From JAMZMI01 sp047632435 (GTDB lineage Bacteria > Bacteroidota > Bacteroidia > Cytophagales > Cyclobacteriaceae): DNA of 64,000 nt. The notes beneath the pieces are model-generated. The model was not told the DNA's origin and made no database searches. It worked only from the letters and a program-made list of their open reading frames with translations. The DNA is taken from contig JBLICU010000002.1 of assembly GCA_047632435.1 (NCBI GenBank), positions 1 to 64,000 on the forward strand, in the 5' to 3' direction. A program made the translations under genes and the position numbers. This document shows positions 53,753 to 63,800 of the stretch, one piece after another (within the stretch, counting starts at the first letter, position 1; the number at the start of each line of letters is the position of its first letter).

Positions 53753-56700
53753 TTATTCTTTTGCAACCATCAAAAAAGCTCCCCAGTAAATTGGATCAGG
53801 ATATTCATTTCTAATGGATAGTTGTGCTGCGTTAAATGCTTCTCTTTTCGATCTACCACCGAGCCAATACTTGTAAAATTCAACCATCAGTTTTTGTGTG
53901 ACCTCATCCGAAACTTGAAATAAACTCATGATCAAGGCATCAGCACCAGCGACCAGAAATGATCTTTGCAAACCAAACACGCCCTCTCCTTGCTCTATCT
54001 CACCACGACCTGTTTCGCAAGCACTCAATACGACCAATTCTGTTTTATCAAAATTTAGATTCATTGCCTCATAGGCTGTCAGCACACCATCGGCAATATT
54101 GTAGTTGTCACTTGCTTCAAGGAGCACCTCGCCACCACCTTGAGTAAGGATACCTGATCGCTCTAATGGGTTATCATCATCAAACAAACCAAATTGCTTA
54201 TTTTTCGAGCGTGGTTTATCATCAAAAAAACCATGCGTGGCTATGTGAAGCAATGTGACATTTTTTATGGATTTTATGGCGTCTTCTGTAGCATCTTCAC
54301 CTATGTAGGTATTTACTTCCCAACCCATATCATTCAAAAGACCCGAAACCAGACCTACCTCAACTTCGGTACCCGGTAGCTGCGGTACTCTTGACGTTGT
54401 GAGGGCTCTTGTAGGATTTTCATTTATCGCATCATCAAACGAACTTTCACTCTCATAATATTTCGGATTACCAAAAAGCATGGCAACCATTGGCTCATTG
54501 TCAAGACGTTTTCTTTCTTTTTTCGCTCCTTTAGATCGGTATTCAGGAAGCGTTTTTGTACTATTGACAACCCTTACATTCACCTTGTCGATCATATAGC
54601 CACCACCTTCGGTAGCCAATGATTCTATATTTATTTGATTGTAAATACCATCAGGAGAAAGGTAAATCACTGTTTTGTCGCCAATGGCCTCCTGGATTTG
54701 CTTCCAGTAAACATTATATCCATTTTCATCACGGACTTTAAAATTGATACTGTTTCGTAATCTGTTAAAGTGTCTTTTTTCTAAGTCATTGCCGTTTTCC
54801 AAAACAATTAATTTTGGATTTCTTTTTGTATCCTGTGTGACCACCAGTGCAGCATAGGTTACTTTTTCTTCATTGAAATCTGTATCGAAAGTTCTATACC
54901 TCACTATTTCAACAGCGGCCTCATGATCGCCCAATACATCCTTCACATCTTTCCATGTATAAAAGTCTGATTCATAGGTATTGGAAAAGGTTTCAGACTT
55001 TTCGCTCAGCGATTTTTCAAGCGTAGCTATTTCATCTTTCAATGCTTTCACATCAACCTGATTTGATTCCAGATTTTCAGCTGATTGTGCCAAGGTATTA
55101 GTTAGATATTCCTTTTTTGCCATCCAACTTTCAAACTCCTTTATAATGGTGGAATCTCCACTATTCAGAATCGCATTTCTAGTTTTAATAGAAGAATTGA
55201 GCAACAACCCTTTGGTAACTAATGCAAAATCATACATATCACTTATGTATTTCTCCTTTTGATCTTTGTATAAAACTGCAATGGTGTTATAAAACTCGAA
55301 ATCAGGTTTGATCTTTGCCCAAAATCTGGATTTCTCTTCTTCACTCAGAGTTGGGAAATATACTTTGGTATAGTTTAGATAGGCAGATGTAGTAGTTTCT
55401 AATATCTTTTGAACCTTCTGCACTTCACCATCTATAAAATATGACTGTGCCAGCTTACTCTGTGTTTTCAAATATTCTGGATGCTCTTCACTGAATATTT
55501 TCCTGAAAAATTTGGAAGCACGTTCATATTCATGTTTGGCCATACTAAATCGCTGCTTATAGCTATAGATATCACCTTTAAGTCTTGACACCTCACCTGA
55601 ACTTATGTTTCTGTTTCCTAATAAGTCTGACCAGATTTCATCTGCCTGGTCAAGTAATAAAAGGGCCGAATCCAACTCATTTTTTTTCACATAGATATAT
55701 GCCAAATTCTTTAGTGCCTCGGCATAAAGCGGATGCTTTTTATCAAAATTAGCCTCTACTATATTTTTCGCCTGAACGAAATATTGTTCAATGTTTACAA
55801 TTGAATCACCTAAATGATATCGAATCAGACCAATATCAGTCAGTGATTCCGCCAGCAATATATGATCTGGTCTCAGCTTGGATTTTCTTAAATTGTATAT
55901 TTCAGTAGCATTTTCCAAACCAGGCTTATAATTTCCAAGCTCAAGATAAAGTTTTACCAAATTGGACTGATTATCTGCATAATAAAGTGTGGAATCGCCA
56001 TAGACTTTTTTAGTAATCGCAAGGGACTTCCGGATATTTTTTTCCGCTTCTGTGAATTCACCTCTTATCAAAAACATCTGCCCCAATGCATTATACGGCT
56101 TGATCAGTCTTCGACTAAATCCTCCGTACATATCGGTCTTGTCAAAGATTACCTTATTGAGTAATTCTTCTGTTTCAGAATAATTTCCTAAGCGCGTGTT
56201 GATCACAGCTAGGTCTTCAATGGAATTTAGAAGGATTGCATCACTTTCACTCCCCAGCTTTTTACCTATTGCTTTTGATTTGTACAATAAATCTTCTGCT
56301 TTATCATACCTGCCTATGGTTGCATATAAAGTAGCAGACGAATTCAGTGCTTTGATGTATTCACCAGATATTTTTTCACCATCTTTTCTTATAATCTTGA
56401 GTGCGTCATCCACATTGATTTCTGCATCGCGATAATATCCCCCCATTGTTTGCATTAGGGCCAGTGAAACCATTTGAGTGCCAAGGTCAACACCATCAAC
56501 TTCAGGGTTCGATCTCATACCCTCTACGACATTTTTATTCAATTTTATCCCCTCTTCGTATTCCCCTTTTATTATCAGGTATTCATTGAGTCTATTGACC
56601 AAATCTGCATAGTTGGTTTGTGATTTAGTAAGCTGATTGAACACATTTATATATGGTCTATCATCGAGCAATTTAAAAGCTTCAATGGGTGTCTCAGTGT

Positions 56701-57988
56701 ATGATAAAAAATATCCCGCGCGTCTTATATCATAAATTCCCTGATACAATCCTTGTACATACCTTTTGTCTATGGTTGTCTTGAGCAAAGGATAATAGCT
56801 ATCTGCAGAATGCTGATATCGAATTTCAACAGCTTTTTCAGAAAACCGAATTCCTGCGGAATAAAGTTTCTCACGTGAAGGGTGATCCAATGGTACAATA
56901 CCACTGCTAACAAAATGCGCATCGTTGATATTTTTAAAAACCTGATCATATTCCTTGTCCATGAAATCATCGAATGCATCGATATATACATTATGAAACA
57001 ACCCATATTTTTCTGGTGCTTTGACTGATTTGGCGTATTTCCTAAAAAGATCTCTGGTTTTGAATACACCACTATTATTGTCATTGGCCATATCAATCTC
57101 AACTTTTCTCATTAGCCCTTCTTCCAATCGATTACCCACAGGTTTAGCTCCTAAATACTGCCCCATATACTTGTCGGCATCTTTTATATCTCCTCGCTGA
57201 TAAGCCAAGTCGATTTTCAATGCAAGTGATTTGAAATAGGCCTCTTGTGTTTTGACTAATTCTCTATTAAATGACTTTGCATATTCATCCAACTTTTGTT
57301 CGGCAGCCTGATAGAGTCCGCGTTCAGTCATAAGCCTCATCTTATTGATTTTAATCAAATGCTGTAGGTTTGTTCTGTAGGCTAAATCCAGTTTATTTAC
57401 TATTTCTCCATCATAACTCCCATTTTTGATCGTTGGAAAAAGCGTTACCATTTCATCCAGAATAGGCTCAGCAGCTAAATAATCGCCGTTATTAACTAAC
57501 GTTATGGCTTTTCGAATGGTAATTTCATTGGCAATTAATGACGATGTGCTGTAGTAATATTCAGCGCTTAAAATAGTGATTAGGCTATCGGCTTTTTTAT
57601 AATTCCCGTATTCATTATACAAATCGACCAATCTCATTTGTCCGACATAATAAACTGTCGGATTTACATCCTTAATGGCAATAAGTTCTTTTGCTGCGGA
57701 ATCAATCCGCATGTTCATTTGAGGATAGTTCTTTTGAGCTTCAAAAGCTTTGGCTTCCATTAAAGTAAGCCAGACAAACAATGTGGTGTCATTGTTAAAC
57801 TTTTTTTGAATGTGCTTATCCTTAAGCTTGGCGGTGATTTTCGCAATTTTATGGAACTTCCCTTTTACATAGTGCTTTTCAGCTTTGGCAAGGACGACTT
57901 CCCATGTTTGTCCATATGTTTTGGATATAGAAAAACTGAAAAGAAATACAAAGAAAATGGTAAGGAAAAAATGGGTCGAATTTTTCAT
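53753..57988 (-). CDS. Secreted TPR-CHAT caspase-like protein
   Basis: A 1411-residue exported protein. The signal peptide covers ~1-26 (KNSTHFFLTIFFVFLFSFSISKTYG). Residues ~30-950 hold many TPR-type helical repeats, for example YDKAEDLLYKSKAIGKKLG, YSETEELLNKVIF, FTEAEKNIRKSLAITKKVYGD. A coiled-coil segment (~970-1020) leads to the C-terminal CHAT domain (~1080-1411), a caspase-fold peptidase. The catalytic His is in LLHIATHGFFDD (His1252) and Cys in VVLSACETGRG (Cys1324), with the substrate-side block GVFGLQRSFLVAGADALIMSLFQVSD. Both residues are intact. The signal peptide places it in the periplasm or outside. Its substrate is unknown; CHAT-TPR proteins elsewhere can act as regulated proteases. 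Confidence 0.87.
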   Translation of the reverse strand: MKNSTHFFLTIFFVFLFSFSISKTYGQTWEVVLAKAEKHYVKGKFHKIAKITAKLKDKHIQKKFNNDTTLFVWLTLMEAKAFEAQKNYPQMNMRIDSAAKELIAIKDVNPTVYYVGQMRLVDLYNEYGNYKKADSLITILSAEYYYSTSSLIANEITIRKAITLVNNGDYLAAEPILDEMVTLFPTIKNGSYDGEIVNKLDLAYRTNLQHLIKINKMRLMTERGLYQAAEQKLDEYAKSFNRELVKTQEAYFKSLALKIDLAYQRGDIKDADKYMGQYLGAKPVGNRLEEGLMRKVEIDMANDNNSGVFKTRDLFRKYAKSVKAPEKYGLFHNVYIDAFDDFMDKEYDQVFKNINDAHFVSSGIVPLDHPSREKLYSAGIRFSEKAVEIRYQHSADSYYPLLKTTIDKRYVQGLYQGIYDIRRAGYFLSYTETPIEAFKLLDDRPYINVFNQLTKSQTNYADLVNRLNEYLIIKGEYEEGIKLNKNVVEGMRSNPEVDGVDLGTQMVSLALMQTMGGYYRDAEINVDDALKIIRKDGEKISGEYIKALNSSATLYATIGRYDKAEDLLYKSKAIGKKLGSESDAILLNSIEDLAVINTRLGNYSETEELLNKVIFDKTDMYGGFSRRLIKPYNALGQMFLIRGEFTEAEKNIRKSLAITKKVYGDSTLYYADNQSNLVKLYLELGNYKPGLENATEIYNLRKSKLRPDHILLAESLTDIGLIRYHLGDSIVNIEQYFVQAKNIVEANFDKKHPLYAEALKNLAYIYVKKNELDSALLLLDQADEIWSDLLGNRNISSGEVSRLKGDIYSYKQRFSMAKHEYERASKFFRKIFSEEHPEYLKTQSKLAQSYFIDGEVQKVQKILETTTSAYLNYTKVYFPTLSEEEKSRFWAKIKPDFEFYNTIAVLYKDQKEKYISDMYDFALVTKGLLLNSSIKTRNAILNSGDSTIIKEFESWMAKKEYLTNTLAQSAENLESNQVDVKALKDEIATLEKSLSEKSETFSNTYESDFYTWKDVKDVLGDHEAAVEIVRYRTFDTDFNEEKVTYAALVVTQDTKRNPKLIVLENGNDLEKRHFNRLRNSINFKVRDENGYNVYWKQIQEAIGDKTVIYLSPDGIYNQINIESLATEGGGYMIDKVNVRVVNSTKTLPEYRSKGAKKERKRLDNEPMVAMLFGNPKYYESESSFDDAINENPTRALTTSRVPQLPGTEVEVGLVSGLLNDMGWEVNTYIGEDATEDAIKSIKNVTLLHIATHGFFDDKPRSKNKQFGLFDDDNPLERSGILTQGGGEVLLEASDNYNIADGVLTAYEAMNLNFDKTELVVLSACETGRGEIEQGEGVFGLQRSFLVAGADALIMSLFQVSDEVTQKLMVEFYKYWLGGRSKREAFNAAQLSIRNEYPDPIYWGAFLMVAKE

Positions 57989-58109
57989 TTTACTAGATGG
58001 CTATGACATGTTACTGAATGACTAAGTTAAAAAAATATGGGATAAATTATTGAAATATATTTTCAATAAAATCATATAATCCATTAGGAAAGTACAATTC
58101 TATTTGAAC

Positions 58110-58117
58110 TATTTTTG
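58110..58117 (+). promoter_or_regulatory. Possible -7 box for the second EF-hand gene
   Basis: TATTTTTG matches TAnnTTTG exactly, 76 bases before the ATG at 58194. No clear -33 TTTG at the proper spacing, so low confidence. Confidence 0.25.
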
Positions 58118-58193
58118 TTTCATGCTCAATACAAATTGGTTTATTCAGTTGAATCAATTTAATTTACCACACTCCTAACATTAACCTGGAACT

Positions 58194-58757
58194 ATGCTCG
58201 CTTCTTTCAAATCCGCCAAACTAACTTACCTTTTTGACCTTCTTGATATAAATGGAAATGGTTTTTTGCAACTGAACGATTTTGTGCAATTAGCAGATAA
58301 TGTCAGAAAAATATTGAATTACGAAGAAGGTGAAAAGGAGCATCAGGCTATCTCGAGAAAATCAATTAAGTTTTTTCACAAATTGCTCCGTGATATACCA
58401 AACCCGGGTGATCAAAGCATCAATTTGGCTAGCTGGCTCCAATTTTTTGAGGAAGAGGTTACCTCCTTTGAAGACGAAGACACTGTAGATGAATGGGTAG
58501 ATCTACTATTGGCTTTTGTTTTTGGAATGTTTGATGAAAATCATGATGGGTACATTTCATTGGCCGAATATCAGGACTTGTTCACAATTTTTGGAAAAGA
58601 CGGTGCTTTTTCGAAGGTAGCTTTCGATAAAATTGATATTAACAAGGATGGCAAACTTTCCCGTTATGAGTTGATTCCTGCAGTTGAAACTTTCCTGACA
58701 TCCAGCAATCCAGATGAATATGGCAACTGGGTATTTGGGGACTGGCGCAAAGTTTAG
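58194..58757 (+). CDS. EF-hand calcium-binding protein, second copy
   Basis: A 187-residue paralogue of the protein at 2784-3356. EF loops are DINGNGFLQLND (~residue 18), DENHDGYISLAE (~residue 116) and DINKDGKLSRYE (~residue 150). The region between the first two probably contains a degenerate hand. The C-terminus has the shared YGNWVFGDWRKV motif. No signal peptide, so probably a cytoplasmic Ca2+ buffer or sensor. The second and third loops have the full D-x-N-x-D-G ligand set, so Ca2+ binding is likely. It diverges from the CHAT gene with 205 bases between starts. Confidence 0.82.
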   Translation: MLASFKSAKLTYLFDLLDINGNGFLQLNDFVQLADNVRKILNYEEGEKEHQAISRKSIKFFHKLLRDIPNPGDQSINLASWLQFFEEEVTSFEDEDTVDEWVDLLLAFVFGMFDENHDGYISLAEYQDLFTIFGKDGAFSKVAFDKIDINKDGKLSRYELIPAVETFLTSSNPDEYGNWVFGDWRKV

Positions 58758-58779
58758 ATGACCAATTGATGCATAAAGC

Positions 58780-59718
58780 CTACTGCAATTCCTGAAATAT
58801 TTTCTCCATCACTAGTTTTGGTTTTCTATCAACGGTGAAGAATCCCCAGTGTTTTTCCGGTTCCATGGGCTCATCCGAACCTTTCCATGGCTCATCGAAT
58901 GCTTCAAAAACGAACGTCAAAATACCTTCCTTTTGGCTCCAATCCATTAAATCATTATAGTAGATAGCCTGATATGCTTCGCTGACATTTTCTGGCTTGA
59001 TGCCTCTTCCATTGGAATTGGTAGCCCATCCTGCCTCTGTGATTACTACGGGTTTATGCGGGTATTTTTCAGCCACACTTTTGTAATTCTCAATGGTATA
59101 GTCAATGGCTTCATGCACGTGCTTATACTCCCAAACCGGATAAGTGTGAATGGAAATAAAATCAACTTCCTCAGCCAAATTTTTCAATTTTCCCTGCCAG
59201 GGAATGAAGTTCTCGCAGAAAGTGACTGGCTGACTGGCACTAGCTTTAATCATCTTTACATATTCGATAACGCGCTCAACTGATACATAATGATCCGTCC
59301 ATTCGACAGTGGCTTCATTTCCTGCGGACAATGAAAAGATGATGTGAGGATATAGATTGGCTAATTGTATTAACTTTTTGATTCGACTGGTATTCCTCTC
59401 CTTATTCTCCGCCAGAATTTCCTCAGAATAGGTTCCTCCCCATGGACAATTGAAATTATTCATTTCTGCTCCAATATGAGCTCCAAGCATCACCTTCAAA
59501 TCGCAGTTATCTTTTTGAATTATTTCCAAAACCCGTTCCGCCAGAAGATCACAATCATAGAGCCTAATATATTTCCAATGTCTTTGGATAATCATCAGAT
59601 CTTCTCTAATCTCTGCATAAGATGGAAATACTCCCGTTACTGGACTTTGCCGTTCTCGAAAACCAGAATAACAGATGGCTCTTTCAGGAACAATGTTTAA
59701 TAATTCTACTATATTCAT
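58780..59718 (-). CDS. GH17-like glycoside hydrolase, copy 1
   Basis: A 312-residue (beta/alpha)8 barrel protein of the GH17 type, which acts on beta-1,3-glucans. The acid/base Glu lies in SAGNEATVEW (Glu135) and the nucleophile Glu in VVITEAGWATNSNG (Glu228). The C-terminal FVFEAFDEPWKG matches the end of GH17 barrels. There is no signal peptide, so it should act in the cytoplasm. It lies 163 bases downstream of the second GH17-like gene and, with the large protein at 60825, forms a likely glucan-handling cluster on the minus strand. Substrate not proven. Confidence 0.75.
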   Translation of the reverse strand: MNIVELLNIVPERAICYSGFRERQSPVTGVFPSYAEIREDLMIIQRHWKYIRLYDCDLLAERVLEIIQKDNCDLKVMLGAHIGAEMNNFNCPWGGTYSEEILAENKERNTSRIKKLIQLANLYPHIIFSLSAGNEATVEWTDHYVSVERVIEYVKMIKASASQPVTFCENFIPWQGKLKNLAEEVDFISIHTYPVWEYKHVHEAIDYTIENYKSVAEKYPHKPVVITEAGWATNSNGRGIKPENVSEAYQAIYYNDLMDWSQKEGILTFVFEAFDEPWKGSDEPMEPEKHWGFFTVDRKPKLVMEKIFQELQ

Positions 59719-59881
59719 TTAAATGTATTTTGGCAATCGCCTTGCTTTGGTATTTGGTATTTGGTATTTGGTATTTGGTATTTGGTAAAAATAATATGTT
59801 ACTCAATTACTATTTAATTTTTATCATTTTCCACTTTAATCTTTCAACTCATTCCCAGATATTTGTTATTTGGCATTGAAT
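59719..59881. other. Short intergenic region between the two GH17 genes
   Basis: AT-rich spacer that contains the 7-bp tandem repeat described separately. No other feature seen. Confidence 0.5.
59746..59787. repeat. Six-copy TTTGGTA tandem repeat
   Basis: Six perfect head-to-tail copies of TTTGGTA cover 59746-59787, 28 bases upstream of the start of the minus-strand GH17 gene at 59718. Perfect copies suggest recent or ongoing slippage. A unit of 7 bases in non-coding DNA changes the spacing between a promoter upstream and the gene rather than a reading frame. Confidence 0.95.
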
Positions 59882-60769
59882 TTATTCAAATTTCAGCTTT
59901 TCGTCTTTATCCCAAATTCCCCAAAAAGCTCCTACATCACCCTCGTCACCGGTTTTCCACAATTCATCAAATGAAGAGAAATAAAAAATGTCGATATCCT
60001 CATCCTTAGACCAAATTTGGGTGTTAATAAAGTATCTCATCGCATTTTCTAACGACGGTTGCGCACCAAGAAACTTTTGCCCTTGGTTTGGCCATCCTGT
60101 TTCCGAAATGATTACCTTTTTTCCATTTGCTGCTTTGGTGGCTCGATTGAACATGTCTTTCATGTACAGCAACGAATACTCCTGACTGCAACCTTCCCAA
60201 TATGGGTAACAATTGGCCAAAATTACATCGCAAGCTTCTGTGATTCTTGGCCTGTTTCCAAATTCATAATAGGCATCCACATAACCTACAGGTATGCCTG
60301 GAAGCTCCTTCTTTACTTCCGAGATGTATTCCAATAATTGATCCTCGGTAAGGTCCTTTCGGTACATAACCTCATTTCCCACGGCCACTATATCAGCATG
60401 TCCTTCTTTTGCTAATTTGATTAATCCGGCAATTTCTGCTCGATTAATTTTTTCAGACTTACCGAGCCATGCACCCACGAGGGTTTTGAGGCCAAGCTCC
60501 TTAGCGATAACTGGTATCCGTTCATTTCCATCGGTACATGAAAACGACCTTATCCATTTAGTATAAGGTTTGATAATTTCCATCCGTCTTCTGATTTGTT
60601 CATCAGAAATTTGAGTGCCCGGTTCCTGTCCATCTTCATATGGACTGAAACAAAGTCCATGCATCCCTTGGTTTAAAATCTTATTGTAAAGAGCCGATAA
60701 CTCATCGGTGGTTTTGTGGGAAAGATCCAATCCCACCAAGGACATCATATATTCACTTCTAACTGACAT
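59882..60769 (-). CDS. GH17-like glycoside hydrolase, copy 2
   Basis: A 295-residue GH17-type barrel. The acid/base Glu is in IVAVGNEVMYRKD (Glu133) and the nucleophile in KVIISETGWPNQGQ (Glu223), the canonical GH17 signatures. The C-terminus has FYFSSFDELWKTGDEGDVGAFWGIWD. No signal peptide. It is distantly related to the following gene but not a recent duplicate. GH17 enzymes hydrolyse or transglycosylate beta-1,3-glucans. It is 55 bases downstream of the large phosphorylase-like gene. Confidence 0.82.
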   Translation of the reverse strand: MSVRSEYMMSLVGLDLSHKTTDELSALYNKILNQGMHGLCFSPYEDGQEPGTQISDEQIRRRMEIIKPYTKWIRSFSCTDGNERIPVIAKELGLKTLVGAWLGKSEKINRAEIAGLIKLAKEGHADIVAVGNEVMYRKDLTEDQLLEYISEVKKELPGIPVGYVDAYYEFGNRPRITEACDVILANCYPYWEGCSQEYSLLYMKDMFNRATKAANGKKVIISETGWPNQGQKFLGAQPSLENAMRYFINTQIWSKDEDIDIFYFSSFDELWKTGDEGDVGAFWGIWDKDEKLKFE

Positions 60770-60824
60770 AAATTTAGTTTTTGATGTTTGAAATAAAGAA
60801 TAAGAATGGAGTTATTCTTTGGAT

Positions 60825-63800
60825 TTAAAAATGTTGAAAAACAATTACCTTACTTATGGAATTGGTTCTATTAAAGATCTCATTTGACAGATCTTTAGGT
60901 AGCTGCGTCCCTTTTATCTCCTTTATCGACCCATCTGAAAAATGTACTTTAATGGTTACAGAATCAGATTTACAATAAATCACCGGGACTTGTCCGTAGG
61001 TAAAAGCCAATTCACCTGTCTTCAATTCCAGACTTTTTAAGGAGCCGTTCAAATCAAAATAATTGAATACAGTTGGCTCTATGAGAAATTCATTTTTACT
61101 TAAAAATTTCTGTTCAAATGAAATACATGAATCCTGTACACGGACACCAAATTCAGCCCAACGATTCAGTATGTCTTCTTTGACCTGGCCTGTCATGCCC
61201 GGCTGCTGAACACCTTTATTGCCTGGTGTGTGCGAATACGGATCGGTAGGGAAAGACCCATATAATTCCGGTGATTTATTGGCCCCAATGCCAGCCCTGA
61301 TCTCATAATAATGATCAACCATTTTGCCCATAGTGACTGTGCCTTCATATTCACTACCACTCCAATATATGTTTTCCTGTGCTGCAAGTAATAATTTAGA
61401 AACCATGTGCCAATAAATACTTCCCAAACCTTCATAACCGAAGAAAGTCCCGGATCGCCCTGTGAAAGCTTTGTGATTGAACATTGTTTCAAATACTGCC
61501 ATATAAGCATCGTATTCTTTTTGAATCAACGCACCAAATGAAGAATTTTTCAATATATCCAAAACAGCCTTCAGGCTTTTTGCATTGTTAAATGAACCAT
61601 TGAAATGGTAATCTCCATTTTCATCTTTTTGAATCAAAGATGAATCCCCCGCTGCAATTAATGATTGTGCCAATGCTGATTGTTCTGCAAAATCTTTGGG
61701 TATGTAGTTTTTATTCAGAAACGTGGGCAGCTCCCGATTCGGATAAAGCATGTAGCTGTATTGATCCGCTCGATAAATTTTGCTTTGCTTCAAAGCATCC
61801 AACACTTTCAAAGCCTCGTCCAAATTCAGAACGCCTGCAGAAAGCACGGCCACCTGCCCTTCCAGCATTTCGTAGAGATTATCTATGCTAGCCGTATCAT
61901 CCGAAAACTGAATTAAATTATAGGCATGATATAAGCCATCCACTCTCTTATTTGCCTTGATAGTGTGATCAAGGTAGGAAAGCGTCAAGTTCATAAAAGC
62001 AATTAACTCAACACTTGAAATTTTATCCGTATCACCGTCAAACCCAGCATATGCTGTACTTCGGTATTGTTCTCCCAGTCTACCAAGTTGATCGACGATC
62101 AATCTTCTGTTCGAATCTGAAATGACTCCATCGAGTAAGCTTTTTCGTGATTCAAAAACATTGGATATTTCTTTGAACAGTGTTGAAACTGGTTTGTTAA
62201 TTTCAAACTCTACTATTTTGGTTTTTGTGAAAAGATCCAAACAAAATGAAACGTAACGACGCATGTAACACAGGGTAACCATGGATACCCCATTTCCAAC
62301 CAAGGCATTGTTGGCATCATTCCACTCAGGACGTTGTGTATTTAACCAGATACCTCCTTCTGGGATGAAATTTGATAGTTTCGCCAGCAGTGTTACCAAT
62401 AGCTTTTCAGTGAGATTAGCCCTTGTCAACCTTCCTTTCTGATCAAAAACCAGCTTGCCATCTCCTCCAATTTCATGTACCCGAGATTCTACTTTTGATT
62501 CCACATTTTGATTAAAATCAATCGTATCCTGGGGATCTTTAATGATATCGTCATAACCTTTGATGCGATATGGCACATTGGCATAAACGTAGATAGGTTT
62601 TGCTAAAAGCTCCAGAAACTCATCTTTGTGATGCGACACAGCCACCTCCATGAGTTTTTGAAGATAGATGATCTGATGATCACCCCAATATCCAATGTAA
62701 GACCATGGATCATCGGGTTCGATAATTTCCCAGTCTATACCATTTCTAGTTACACGATATGGATTATAGCCGTCGATGGTTGATGCATTGACGAATTTGG
62801 TGATCATGGATATAATGTACCCCGGGAAAGAAACACTCAGCGCTTCCCAATTTTGGAAGATATCGCGCCAATTTCCTTCATAGCTCCTCTTTTTGGATCC
62901 ATCATCATTTTTTGTGACGATAGAAAACATATTCCATGGACGACTTGGATCGCCATGTCTTCTGCTGAAAGTGAGAGGAAGGTATTCATAACAAATACGA
63001 ATGATGTCTGCATTTGCAGAGTCATGTGCCAATTTAATGAGATGCTGATAGTTTAATGTCTCAGACAATTGATCAAAAAATCTGGCTTCAGCCAGAAGTA
63101 GTTTCTTGTTGATGTTCAGAACATAATCAAGTAAATCCGATTTTTCTACCAGATATTGATCATCGAAAATCCCACCCCGCATGACATTGAATAAGACATT
63201 TGCATAATGTCTGCTCACACTCAATTTATCCGCTGTTAGTTGAAGACCATCGGCTTTTGCAACTAATTGAAGTAATGATTGTGTGCCTGATTCTACATCT
63301 TCTATTAAGTCTTGATATAATCCTGATTTATCTTTTGTAAGTTTATTAATCAATGTAATGACTTTGGAATGGTCCTGATTGACCTCTCCGATGATGTACC
63401 AGGTTGACGACACATTGCTTGATAAATTAATGTGACTGTTGATAAAATACGAACCGCTTTCAGCTTTTGTATCCCTTTCGGTGATCAAATCCGCTCCTTG
63501 TCGGTATTTGTTCAATTGAAGACTTGTCAAAAGAATGTTTTCACACTCTATGCCCACATTCCAAATAGTGGTAGTTTTGAGTGCTTCGCTGGGCTCAGCT
63601 TTGTCCACAATCATAGCACTCAACATGAACAAGCCTAAGCCACTGGCTTCATCCAATTCATTTTTCTTATAGGCATTGATCAGGTTACTGGTGCGATTCT
63701 GGAAATCCGAATTGATGCCCGAAGGCACAATATTTTGTATTCCATCCAATACCTCAATCGATGTTTTCTTGTTTCCAGTATTGAGAATTGTGGCACGTTT

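Noticed and set aside
59746..59787. CRISPR array
   Set aside because: The repeats are 7 bases, contiguous and without spacers, and no cas gene is present; it is a simple tandem repeat.
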